Shown here piece by piece: positions 1 to 6,967 of a stretch of DNA of 40,373 bases; positions within the stretch are counted from its first letter, which is position 1, and each line of letters begins with the position of its first letter. The stretch lies in NCBI RefSeq assembly GCF_019375475.1, contig NZ_JAHXGQ010000023.1:1-40373 (forward strand), given 5' to 3'. Below the pieces are notes generated by a model. The model saw nothing but the letters and a program-made list of their open reading frames with translations, had not been told where the DNA came from and did not search any database. The DNA comes from Saccharothrix obliqua (GTDB taxonomy: Bacteria; Actinomycetota; Actinomycetes; Mycobacteriales; Pseudonocardiaceae). The position numbers and the translations under genes were made by a program.

Positions 1-354
1 CCCGAAGGTGCCGATGACGGTGCCGCTGCCGTTGAGCTTCCAGACGGAGACCTCGCCGGTGAATGCGTTGTACAGCACCAGGTCGTTGTGGCCGTCGCCG
101 TTCATGTCGCCGTTGCCGACGATCTTCCAGTCGCGGGCGCAACCCGATGCCGCGTCGCAGCGGCCGGTCAACCCCAGGGTGCCGATGATCCTCCCGTAGC
201 CGTCCGACCTCCAGACGGAGACCTCGCCCGAGGTCGCGTTGTACAGCACCACGTCCGCGGTGCCGGCGGCGGCGGTCGCCTGTCCGACGTGCGTGGTGAG
301 CGAAGCGATCACAATCGCGCAGCCGGCGACGAAGACGCGTGCCAACCGACCCAT
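1..354 (-). CDS. Secreted FG-GAP/VCBS repeat protein, 5' part only
   Basis: Read on the minus strand from ATG at 354, this frame stays open to the window edge (118 codons). A GAGGAGG ribosome site lies 5-6 bases upstream of the ATG. Residues 1 to about 30 are a signal peptide (MGRLAR, then a hydrophobic core ending near TAAAGT). The mature part begins a repeated unit: ADVVLYNATSGEVSVW...IIGTLG, then GDMNGDGHNDLVLYNAFTGEVSVW...VIGTFG. The second copy carries a DMNGDGHND calcium-loop-like segment typical of FG-GAP/VCBS beta-propeller blades. Such proteins are exported and often bind ligands or cell-surface partners, but the function here is unknown. The C-terminus, and any fused enzyme domain, lies outside the window. 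Confidence 0.8.
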   Translation of the reverse strand, partial: MGRLARVFVAGCAIVIASLTTHVGQATAAAGTADVVLYNATSGEVSVWRSDGYGRIIGTLGLTGRCDAASGCARDWKIVGNGDMNGDGHNDLVLYNAFTGEVSVWKLNGSGTVIGTFG

Positions 355-654
355 CAGCCCTCCTCGATCCCGGTGGGTGTCCGTCGAAGAATCCTGGCGA
401 AATCGCACGTTACTCGGGTGGAAACGGTTCTCCGTGCCGCCGAACAACGCATTCCACCGCGTCCGGAGGTTGGCGCAGAATGCTTCTACCTGCGGAGATA
501 GTCCCGAACTATGGGCGTATTGTCGCTGCGACTTGGACGACCGCACGGGTGTCGCCGGACACTGGGTCGGCGCGACCGGCGCGCGTGCCGAACGTCGCGA
601 CGAAATCGCGCATTCCGCCGCTTGGAATCCGGTACCCGGTGAAGGGGGAAGTGG
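355..654. other. Divergent intergenic region with a small palindrome
   Basis: No gene is seen in these 300 bases, which separate two divergent genes for secreted proteins. The clearest structure is the inverted repeat ATAGT-CCCGA-ACTAT at 498-512, about 145 bases upstream of the 655 start. It is AT-rich against a GC-rich background, so it could be an operator or part of a promoter. No convincing -35/-10 pair can be assigned. Confidence 0.4.
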
Positions 655-1281
655 ATGAGGAATGCGTTCACGGCGCGCGGTCGGCTCGGCGCGCTGCTCG
701 CGGCGCTCGCGGTGGTCGTGCTGGCGTCATCGGCGTCCCAGGCGTTGGCGACCGGCCCGGAGCCCGCCGCGGGGACCATCACCGGCTGCTACGACGCGGC
801 CGGGACGTTGCGCGTGGCGGACGTCCGGGCCGGCCGGTCGTGCGCGCCGACGGAGACCAGCGTGACCTGGAACGCCATGGCGATCAGCGCGATCCGGTGG
901 ATCTCGGGCAACGTCGTGCCGCTGCCCCGCGGTGCGGGGGAGCGGGCGCTCGTCGCGAGCCACCCGGACAACCGGCGGCTGCCCGCCGGGTCGTGGATCG
1001 TCGGCGCCGACGTGTTGATCGCGAACGGCCTGGAGCCGCCCACGTCGTTCCGGTGCTGGTTGCAGACCCGGGCCACCCGCTGGAACATCGGCGGGCAGCT
1101 CCAGGACTGGGGCGGCGCGGGCGGCTGGCACCGGACCCTCACCGTGCGTGGTCTGGTGAACCTCACGGAGCCGGACTGGGTCGACGTGTACTGCTCGCAC
1201 GACCAGGCCGTGCCGTCCGGAGGCGTGTTCCAGGCGGAGAGTGTGGACCTGATCGCGCACAAGGTCGACTCGGTCTTCTGA
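655..1281 (+). CDS. Small secreted protein with GC..C..ET.V.WN motif
   Basis: This 208-residue protein starts at ATG 655 behind AAGGGGGAA. Residues 1 to about 32 form a signal peptide with a likely cleavage after SQALA. Right after it comes a short motif, TITGCYDAAGTLRV...SCAPTETSVTWN. I recognise this from many secreted or surface proteins of bacteria and phages, where it often precedes a collagen-like or lectin-like part. The remaining 140 residues have two more Cys (FRCWLQ, VYCSHD), giving four in the mature chain and possibly two disulfides. They are rich in beta-type sequence, and no enzymatic motif is visible. The function is unknown. A stem-loop at 1349-1370 lies 67 bases after the stop. 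Confidence 0.75.
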   Translation: MRNAFTARGRLGALLAALAVVVLASSASQALATGPEPAAGTITGCYDAAGTLRVADVRAGRSCAPTETSVTWNAMAISAIRWISGNVVPLPRGAGERALVASHPDNRRLPAGSWIVGADVLIANGLEPPTSFRCWLQTRATRWNIGGQLQDWGGAGGWHRTLTVRGLVNLTEPDWVDVYCSHDQAVPSGGVFQAESVDLIAHKVDSVF

Positions 1282-1348
1282 GCCCCGCACGCCCTGCTTC
1301 GCCGCCGACGCCACGAACCGCTCCCAACGCCGGCGGCGAAGCAGCCCA

Positions 1349-1370
1349 CCCACCGCGGTCCGGCGGTGGG
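1349..1370 (+). terminator. Stem-loop, possible terminator
   Basis: CCCACCGC and GCGGTGGG form a perfect 8-bp stem with a six-base GGTCCG loop, 67 bases after the stop codon at 1281. There is no T-run, as is common for actinomycete terminators. The role is inferred from position only. Confidence 0.4.
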
Positions 1371-1556
1371 CAGCCGGCCTGACCAGGCGTCCGGCAGGGG
1401 AGCGGCCCGCCCGCCCCGGGCAGCCGGGGGTGGCGGTAGTCCGCCCTAGACCCGGGCGATGACCAGCCCCGCCCTGGTACCGGCAGCGAGAGTCCTCGCC
1501 GGAGCCACCCATCGCGCTGGAGGAGCGGGCACCGGCCGCGCTCATATTCCTCTGTC

Positions 1557-1581
1557 TGATCAATTATTTCAGTGTTGATCA
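1557..1581. promoter_or_regulatory. TGATCAA/TTGATCA inverted repeat
   Basis: The arms TGATCAA (1557-1563) and TTGATCA (1575-1581) are perfect inverted copies spaced 18 bases centre to centre. They sit in a locally AT-rich stretch 50-75 bases ahead of the small membrane protein gene. The spacing would place both arms on one face of the helix for a dimeric regulator. No regulator is identified. Confidence 0.35.
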
Positions 1582-1601
1582 AAACGAACCGTCGACCGGG
1601 T

Positions 1602-1618
1602 GTGCCGTCAAGCGGCAC
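1602..1618 (+). promoter_or_regulatory. Leader stem-loop GTGCCG-TCAAG-CGGCAC
   Basis: A 6-bp perfect stem with a five-base loop lies 15 bases before the ATG at 1634, where a leader RNA would be. It could affect initiation, or be chance in GC-rich DNA. Confidence 0.25.
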
Positions 1619-1633
1619 GGGTAGTCCAAAAGC

Positions 1634-1852
1634 ATGAGCAACGAGCTGCCACCACCCGCGCCACCCCGCAGCGCGTTGACGTTGCGCCTGTGGCTGGCCG
1701 GCTTCGGTGTGGTGTTCAACGGCGTGGCGGCCGTGCTGCTGTTCCGCGCGGACCTGCCGGTGTTGGGTGTCCTGCTGGCCGTGGTCGCCGTCGCGGCGGC
1801 CGTTGATCTGGCCTGGGTGGCGCACCGCAAGCGGCGGGGGGATCCGGGTTAG
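1634..1852 (+). CDS. Small two-helix membrane protein, DUF6343-like
   Basis: This 72-residue protein has a Pro-rich start (MSNELPPPAPP), then RSALTLRLWLAGFGVVFNGVAAVLL and a second hydrophobic stretch (VLGVLLAVVAVAAAVDLAWV), ending in a positive tail HRKRRGD. That makes two membrane helices with a short FRADLP loop. The segment around SALTLRL..A.FG resembles small actinobacterial DUF6343 proteins, from memory only. The ribosome site is weak. The 3' end overlaps the stop of the convergent DUF6766 gene by four bases (1849-1852). The function is unknown. Confidence 0.65.
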   Translation: MSNELPPPAPPRSALTLRLWLAGFGVVFNGVAAVLLFRADLPVLGVLLAVVAVAAAVDLAWVAHRKRRGDPG

Positions 1853-2523
1853 CCGGAATCGGCGGTGGTGTCGTGGGGCGCGCCGACCGGTTTGGACTCG
1901 GGCGAGCCGCGTTGGCGCAGGTACACGCTGAAGACCGCCATCGAGCCGATGGCCAGGAACTCGGACTGCCAGTTCTGGAGCGACCGGTTCCAGAAGTCGG
2001 CGGACACCAGGTACTCCGGCCACGTCACCGGGTCCTGGAAGTCGGCGAGCTGCGCGGCGTTGTGGGCGCTGTGCCCCGCGATGGACTGCGCGAGCCACGA
2101 CCCGAGGAACAACGCCAGCATCACCAGGCCCAGCGAGTTCGAGTACCACGACGTCCGCCAACCGCCGACGCGTGCCCACTTGGGCGAGTCCGGTCCGGCG
2201 TGGGCGCCGAGCCGCTGCCGCTCGTCGGACTCCGCGCCGATCCGGTCGACCGGTTTGGACTCGTTGGAGCCGCGCTGGACCAGCCAGACCGTGGCGATGA
2301 TGAACAGGAAGAACTGGAGGTACTCGGACTGCCAGTTCTCGGCGACGTCGACCGCGAAGTCGGACGACAGCACGTAGGCCCACAGCCCGATCGGGTCGCC
2401 GCCGTCGGTCAGCCTGCGCTCGTTGAGGGCGGCGTTGCCGGAGAACGCCTGGCCGACCAGGGATGCCAGGAACAGCAGGCCGAACACGAGGCCCAGGCCG
2501 TTGTCGCGCAGGAACGCCTTCAC
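1849..2523 (-). CDS. DUF6766 membrane protein with internal duplication
   Basis: This 224-residue integral membrane protein resembles the DUF6766 family of actinobacteria and some proteobacteria; its function is unknown. It is built of two similar halves. Each has a hydrophobic helix (LGLVFGLLFLASLVGQAFSG; LGLVMLALFLGSWLAQSIAG), then a Trp/Gln motif (ENWQSEYLQ near residue 62; QNWQSEFLA near 183), then another helix, then RGSNESKPV or RGSPESKPV. The start is GTG at 2523, which shares bases with the TGA of the upstream 28-residue ORF (GTGA), so translation is probably coupled. It is the last gene of the minus operon that begins with the alcohol dehydrogenase at 4131. Confidence 0.8.
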   Translation of the reverse strand: MKAFLRDNGLGLVFGLLFLASLVGQAFSGNAALNERRLTDGGDPIGLWAYVLSSDFAVDVAENWQSEYLQFFLFIIATVWLVQRGSNESKPVDRIGAESDERQRLGAHAGPDSPKWARVGGWRTSWYSNSLGLVMLALFLGSWLAQSIAGHSAHNAAQLADFQDPVTWPEYLVSADFWNRSLQNWQSEFLAIGSMAVFSVYLRQRGSPESKPVGAPHDTTADSG

Positions 2524-2606
2524 CGGCCCATCGCCCCGATGACGCTGAAGGCGATCAGCATCCCCACGACGCCGACCAGGTAGGCGTAGAACACCCCGCG
2601 CCGCAT
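2520..2606 (-). CDS. 28-residue single-helix membrane peptide
   Basis: A short frame from ATG 2606 to TGA 2520 encodes MRRGVFYAYLVGVVGMLIAF followed by eight more residues ending in MGR. It has a positive N-terminus and one membrane helix, a typical small membrane protein. A GGAGG site lies upstream. The ATG overlaps the stop of the lipoprotein gene (TGATG) and the TGA overlaps the GTG of the DUF6766 gene. That double overlap, leaving no spare bases between the three frames, is the main reason to believe it is real. It may partner with the DUF6766 protein; that is inference. Confidence 0.65.
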   Translation of the reverse strand: MRRGVFYAYLVGVVGMLIAFSVIGAMGR

Positions 2607-2962
2607 CACGGGCCTCCGACCTCGCACTCGTAGGGCCGGTCGGGCACCGGGCGGCAGCCCGCCGCCGCGACGCGCCAGCCGGTGTTCAGCTCACGCAGGA
2701 ACAGGGTGTCCCCGGTGGTGCGCACGAGGGCGGCGTCACCCCACACGGCCACGTCGACGACCGCGCCGGTGGGGACGCCGAGCGCGGTGCAGTCGACGTC
2801 CTCCCGGGCGCGGTCGGTGAGCAGCGCGCAGGCGTGGTCGGAGCCGGTGGCCGCGGCGGTCTCGAACTCCTCGGCGGCGTGCCGCGCGGTGTCGGCGGCG
2901 CCGGAGCCGCACGCGCTGGTGAGCACCGCGGCGAGCAGCAGCACCGGCCCGCCGGCCCTCAT
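2606..2962 (-). CDS. Putative secreted lipoprotein
   Basis: This 118-residue protein starts at ATG 2962, overlapping the dehydrogenase stop by ATGA. The N-terminus MRAGGPVLLLAAVLTSACGSG is a lipoprotein signal with LTSAC as lipobox, so lipidation would be at Cys18. The mature part has a conserved-looking pattern (AEEFETAAATGSDHACALLTDRAREDV, then TLFLRELNTGWRVAAAGCRP). This resembles the small actinobacterial lipoproteins that have an NTF2-like fold and a GW.V.AAGC ending. Three further Cys could form a disulfide. The function is unknown. It is the second gene of the four-gene minus operon. Confidence 0.75.
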   Translation of the reverse strand: MRAGGPVLLLAAVLTSACGSGAADTARHAAEEFETAAATGSDHACALLTDRAREDVDCTALGVPTGAVVDVAVWGDAALVRTTGDTLFLRELNTGWRVAAAGCRPVPDRPYECEVGGP

Positions 2963-4131
2963 GGCTTGAGCAGCACTTTCACGGCGTTGTCCTGCTTGCG
3001 CTGGAAGATCTCGTAGGCGTGCGGCGCGTCGGTGAGGGGCAGGTGGTGGGTGGCGAAGTCCTCGGTGCCGAGCGGGTCGGCGTCGCCGAGGAGGGGGAGG
3101 ATTTCGGGCACCCACCGCAGGACGTTGGCCTGGCCCATGCGGAGTTGGATCTGCTTGTCGAACAGGGTGAGCATGGGCAGCGGATCGGCCATGCCGCCGT
3201 AGACGCCGCTGATCGAGATGGTGCCGCCGCGGCGCACGATGTCGATGGCCAGCCGCAGCGCGTGGAGGCGGTCGACGCCCGCGGTGCGCATGAACGGCGC
3301 GGCGATGGCGTCGGGGAGCATCCCGACGGCCTGGTGGGCGAGCTTGGCGAAGGGCGCGCCGTGGGCTTCCATGCCGACGGCGTCGATGACGGCGTCGGGT
3401 CCGCGCCCGTCGGTGAGGTCGCGGATGTGGTCGGCGAGGTGGTTGTCGTCGAGGTCGAAGGTGCGGACGCCGCGGGCGCGGGCCCGGTCGCGGCGTTCGG
3501 GGACGGGGTCGACGCCGATGACGGTCTTGGCGCCCCGGTGGAGGGCGATGCGCGCGGCCATGTCGCCGATGGGGCCGAGGCCGAGCACGACGAGGGTGTC
3601 GGCGGGCCCCGCGTACTCGACGGCCTGCCAGGCGGTGGGCAGGACGTCGGAGAGGTAGACGAACCGGTCGTCGGACGGGCCGTCGGGGACCTTGATGGGG
3701 AGGGTGTTGCCGAACGGGACGTGCAGGTACTCGGCCTGCCCGCCGGGCACGCCCCCGTAGAGCCGGGTGTACCCGAAGAGGGCCGCGCCCGTGCCCTGCT
3801 CGCGGACCTGGGTGGTCTCGCACTGGGAGTGCAGGCCCTGGCCGCACATGTAGCAGGTGCCGCAGGAGACGTTGAACGGGATGACGACGCGGTCACCGGG
3901 GCGGAGTTCGGAGACGTCGGGACCGACGTCCTCGACGACGCCCATGGCCTCGTGGCCGAGGATGTCGCCCCGGCTGATGAAGGGTCCGAGCACCTCGTAC
4001 AGGTGGAGGTCGGAGCCGCAGATGCCGGAGGACGTCACGCGCACGACGATGTCGGTGGGGTCCTTGAGGACGGGGTCGGGCACGGTGTCCACGCGGACGT
4101 CGCGCTTGCCGTGCCAGGTGACGGCCTTCAT
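2959..4131 (-). CDS. Zinc-dependent alcohol dehydrogenase, formaldehyde-dehydrogenase-like
   Basis: This 390-residue MDR-superfamily protein has all the zinc signatures. Catalytic ligands are Cys38 (GICGSD) and His60/Glu61 (GHE). The structural-zinc cysteines are Cys90, Cys93, Cys96 and Cys104. A Rossmann motif GLGPIG lies near residue 185. The length and the long insertions around the C-terminal domain fit the glutathione-independent formaldehyde dehydrogenase/threonine-dehydrogenase-like group. The substrate cannot be told from sequence. The ATG at 4131 has an AGAGGAG site, and that site can pair with a CCTCTC upstream (4143-4159). It is the first gene of the minus operon. Confidence 0.88.
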   Translation of the reverse strand: MKAVTWHGKRDVRVDTVPDPVLKDPTDIVVRVTSSGICGSDLHLYEVLGPFISRGDILGHEAMGVVEDVGPDVSELRPGDRVVIPFNVSCGTCYMCGQGLHSQCETTQVREQGTGAALFGYTRLYGGVPGGQAEYLHVPFGNTLPIKVPDGPSDDRFVYLSDVLPTAWQAVEYAGPADTLVVLGLGPIGDMAARIALHRGAKTVIGVDPVPERRDRARARGVRTFDLDDNHLADHIRDLTDGRGPDAVIDAVGMEAHGAPFAKLAHQAVGMLPDAIAAPFMRTAGVDRLHALRLAIDIVRRGGTISISGVYGGMADPLPMLTLFDKQIQLRMGQANVLRWVPEILPLLGDADPLGTEDFATHHLPLTDAPHAYEIFQRKQDNAVKVLLKP

Positions 4132-4142
4132 CAGGTGGTTCT

Positions 4143-4159
4143 CCTCTCGTCGGGAGAGG
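4143..4159 (-). promoter_or_regulatory. Hairpin that could mask the dehydrogenase ribosome site
   Basis: On the minus-strand transcript, CCTCTC pairs with GAGAGG across a five-base loop. The second arm is part of the AGAGGAG ribosome site 12-18 bases ahead of the ATG at 4131. Folding would hide the site, so this is a candidate for translational control. It could also be a chance pairing. Confidence 0.3.
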
Positions 4160-4219
4160 CGTTCCCGGTTGGCCGGGTGTCAAACCGGTTGGGGTGGCGA
4201 CCGGCGGGTATTCCAGCTC

Positions 4220-5437
4220 ATGCCTGTTGCGACGAGGGTTGACACGGTCCGGGTGTTGGCGAAGGTGCTGCTGCCGACGTTGGCGAAGGGCGTCATCGTG
4301 CGGCGGCCCGCGATGACGGCGCTGGCGGAGCGGTTCCAGGTGGACGCGTCCGCTGTGGACGTGATGCGGTCCTTGTCGGAGCGGTACGGCCCGGAGCCGC
4401 TGCGGTTGCGGGTGACGGGGCGCAGCGTGGCGTTGGTGCTCGACCCGGGTGACGTGGAGCGGTTGCTGGCGGAGTCGCCGGAGCCGTTCGCGTTGGCGAC
4501 GCGGGAGAAGCGGGCCGCGTTGGAGCACTTCCAGCCGCACGGTTCGCTGATCTCGCGCGGTGCGGTGCGTGACCGGCGGCGTGCGTTCAACGAGGTGGTG
4601 CTGCGGCCGGAGCGGGTGGACGCGGCGGCGGTGGCGCGGGACGAGGTCGACCTGCTGGTGCGGCACGCGGCGAGCACGGGCGTGTTGGACTGGGACGCGT
4701 TCGCGCCGGTGTGGTGGCGGATCGCGCGCCGGGTGGTGCTGGGTTCCGGCGCGCGGGCCGACGAGCGGTTGACCGATGACCTGAAGACGTTGCGGGGCAA
4801 CGCGAACTGGGCTTACCTGCACCCGCGGCGCGAGCGGGTGCGTGAGCGGTTCGAGCGGCGGTTGCGGGAGCACGTGGCGCGGGCGGAGCCGGGGAGCCTG
4901 GTGGCGCGCGGTGGTTCGGTGGACGAGTTCGTGGGGCAGGTGCCGCACTGGCTGTTCGCGTTCGACGCGGCGGGGATCGTGACGATGCGGGCGTTGGCGA
5001 TGGGCGGTTCGGGTGCGGCGGGCATCCTGGAGTCGGCGCGGCTGTGGCCGACGACGCCGGTGATCCTGCGGGAGAGCACGGCGTTGACGTCGTGGCACGG
5101 GACGTGGTTGCCGAGCGGGACGACGTTCGTGGTGTTCACGCCGTACTTCCACCGTGACCCGGTGCGGTTGCCGCACGCGGACCGGTACGCGCCGGAGATC
5201 TGGCCGCACCCGGGTGATCCGGCGATCGTGCCGTTCAGCGGTGGTCCGGGTGTGTGCCCGGGGCGGGACCTGGTACTGACGACCGCGGGCGCGGTGTTGG
5301 ACGGGATCCGGTCGGCGTTGGCGTACGAGCCGCTGTCCGAACCGCTGCCGGCGACGTTGGACCACTTCCGGTTGTCGTTGGCGGTGTCGTTGCGCAGTGC
5401 CGCGGAGGCCACTCGTGGGGGCGTCACGCGGTTGTAG
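4220..5437 (+). CDS. Cytochrome P450, atypical with short I-to-K helix region
   Basis: The 405-residue frame starts at ATG 4220. It has the haem loop FSGGPGVCPGRDL near residue 339, with Cys346 as the iron ligand, and the ExxR pair Glu271/Arg274 in ILESARLWPTTP. The I-helix reads FDAAGIVT: Thr255 is kept but the usual acidic residue before it is Val. Only 16 residues separate that Thr from the ExxR Glu, against roughly 35 in P450cam, so most of the J-helix is missing. The N-terminal 200 residues are normal in length. It is divergent from the dehydrogenase and lies 35 bases ahead of the decarboxylase, with which it is probably co-transcribed. The substrate is unknown. Low activity or a special reaction is possible. 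Confidence 0.85.
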   Translation: MPVATRVDTVRVLAKVLLPTLAKGVIVRRPAMTALAERFQVDASAVDVMRSLSERYGPEPLRLRVTGRSVALVLDPGDVERLLAESPEPFALATREKRAALEHFQPHGSLISRGAVRDRRRAFNEVVLRPERVDAAAVARDEVDLLVRHAASTGVLDWDAFAPVWWRIARRVVLGSGARADERLTDDLKTLRGNANWAYLHPRRERVRERFERRLREHVARAEPGSLVARGGSVDEFVGQVPHWLFAFDAAGIVTMRALAMGGSGAAGILESARLWPTTPVILRESTALTSWHGTWLPSGTTFVVFTPYFHRDPVRLPHADRYAPEIWPHPGDPAIVPFSGGPGVCPGRDLVLTTAGAVLDGIRSALAYEPLSEPLPATLDHFRLSLAVSLRSAAEATRGGVTRL

Positions 5438-5472
5438 GGTTTCGGTCGTTCGACGGGGTGGCATACGGGGCC

Positions 5473-6939
5473 ATGGACCACTCACGAGCCCCGGTTTTGG
5501 ATGCCCTTCAGGAGTACCGGAAGCGTGATCACCTGTCGTTCACCCCGCCCGGCCACAAGCAGGGCCGCGGTGTCGACCCGCGGGTGCTGGACGTGCTCGG
5601 CGAGGACGTGTTCCGCTCCGACGTGCTCATGATGAACGGTTTGGACGACCGGACCATGAGCGGTGGCGTGCTGTCCGATGCGGAGCGGTTGATGGCCGAC
5701 GCGGTGGACGCCGACCAGGCGTTCTTCTCCACGTGCGGCAGCTCGCTGTCGGTGAAGACGTGCATCATCACGGTGGCCCGGCCGGGGGAGAAACTGCTGG
5801 TGTCCCGCAACGCCCACAAGTCGGTGGTGGCGGGGTTGATCATCAGCGGCGTGGACCCGGTGTGGGTGCACCCGCGGTGGGACGCGGAGTGGGAGTGGGC
5901 GTACCTGCCGGGGCCGGAGGCGGTGGCGGAGGGCTTCGCGCGGGCGCCGGGGGCACGCGGGATGCTGTTGATCACGCCGACGGACTACGGGACGTGCGCG
6001 GCGATCTCCGACGTGGCGGACGTGTGCCACGAGCACGGCGTGCCGCTGATCGTGGACGAGGCGTGGGGCGCGCACCTGCCGTTCCACCCGGGGTTGCCGT
6101 CGTGGGCGATGGACGCGGGTGCGGACCTGTGCGTGACCAGCGTGCACAAGATGGGCGCGGGCCTGGAGCAGGGTTCGGTGTACCACCTGCGGGGTGACCG
6201 GGTGGACCCGGGCGTGCTGTCCATGCGCGCCGACCTGCTGGACACCACCAGCCCGTCGTCGCTGGTGTACGCGGGCCTGGACGGTTGGCGCAGGCAGATG
6301 GTGGAGCACGGGCACGGCCTGCTGGACCGGGCGCTGGGGTTGACCGCGGTGGCGCGGGAGCGGTTGGGCGGTGTGCTGCGGGTGGTGGGCCGGGACGACG
6401 TGGTGGGCCCGCGCAAGGCCGACGACCACGATCCGCTCAAGGTGGTGATGGACGTGTCGGCACTGGGCTTCTCCGGGTACTCGGCGAGCGAGTGGCTGCG
6501 GTCGCGGCACCACGTGGACGTGGGGCTGGCGGACCACCGGCGGATCGCCGCCCAGATCACCGTGGCCGACGACGAGGGGACCGTGGACCGGCTGGTGACG
6601 GCCGTGGCGGACCTGGTGGCGCACGCGGCGGAGCTGCCGCGGTCCCGTCCGGTGGACATCCCCGCACCGGGTGAACTGGAGCTGGAGCAGGCGGTGCTGC
6701 CGAGGGCCGCGTTCTTCGCCGACGCCGAGCACGTGCCCGCGGCGGAAGCGGTGGGCCGGATCTGCGCGGAGACGATCAGCCCGTACCCGCCGGGCGTGCC
6801 CGCGGCGTTGCCGGGCGAGGTGATCACCCGGCCGGTGGTCGACTACCTGCGCAGCGGTCGGGCGGCGGGCATGTTCCTGCCGGACCCGACGGACGGTGAC
6901 CTGGACACGATCCGGGTGGTCGCGCGCGGCGCGGTGTGA
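5473..6939 (+). CDS. Orn/Lys/Arg decarboxylase-family PLP enzyme
   Basis: This 488-residue protein opens with LSFTPPGHKQGRGVDPRVL, the signature start of the aspartate-aminotransferase-fold group of Orn/Lys/Arg decarboxylases. The PLP lysine is Lys226 in TSVHKMGAG. Upstream come FFSTCGSSLSVKT (phosphate-binding region), a VSRNAHKSV motif and VDEAWGAHLPFHP (the Asp that holds the pyridine ring). The C-terminal 110 residues hold the family's small domain, including ISPYPPGVP. The expected reaction is pyridoxal-phosphate-dependent decarboxylation of a basic amino acid to a polyamine precursor (agmatine, cadaverine or putrescine); which one cannot be said. The length is in the normal range for the actinobacterial members. 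It lies 28 bases ahead of the SDR gene. Confidence 0.87.
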   Translation: MDHSRAPVLDALQEYRKRDHLSFTPPGHKQGRGVDPRVLDVLGEDVFRSDVLMMNGLDDRTMSGGVLSDAERLMADAVDADQAFFSTCGSSLSVKTCIITVARPGEKLLVSRNAHKSVVAGLIISGVDPVWVHPRWDAEWEWAYLPGPEAVAEGFARAPGARGMLLITPTDYGTCAAISDVADVCHEHGVPLIVDEAWGAHLPFHPGLPSWAMDAGADLCVTSVHKMGAGLEQGSVYHLRGDRVDPGVLSMRADLLDTTSPSSLVYAGLDGWRRQMVEHGHGLLDRALGLTAVARERLGGVLRVVGRDDVVGPRKADDHDPLKVVMDVSALGFSGYSASEWLRSRHHVDVGLADHRRIAAQITVADDEGTVDRLVTAVADLVAHAAELPRSRPVDIPAPGELELEQAVLPRAAFFADAEHVPAAEAVGRICAETISPYPPGVPAALPGEVITRPVVDYLRSGRAAGMFLPDPTDGDLDTIRVVARGAV

Positions 6940-6967
6940 CGGCCGCCGGCGGGGGTAACCGGGTGCC

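Larger units (their letters stand above)
1282..1633. other. Intergenic region with hairpins and an operator-like repeat
   Basis: No gene is supported in this 352-base stretch. It holds three structures. A stem-loop at 1349-1370 (CCCACCGC, six-base loop, GCGGTGGG) may end transcription from the secreted-protein gene. An AT-rich inverted repeat at 1557-1581 consists of TGATCAA and TTGATCA, with arm centres 18 bases apart. A second small stem-loop lies at 1602-1618. The last two lie just ahead of the gene starting at 1634. Confidence 0.5.

Noticed and set aside
3857..4219. Upstream extension of the first P450 frame
   Set aside because: It would overlap the dehydrogenase gene on the opposite strand by over 270 bases. 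ATG 4220 fits the P450 N-terminus.
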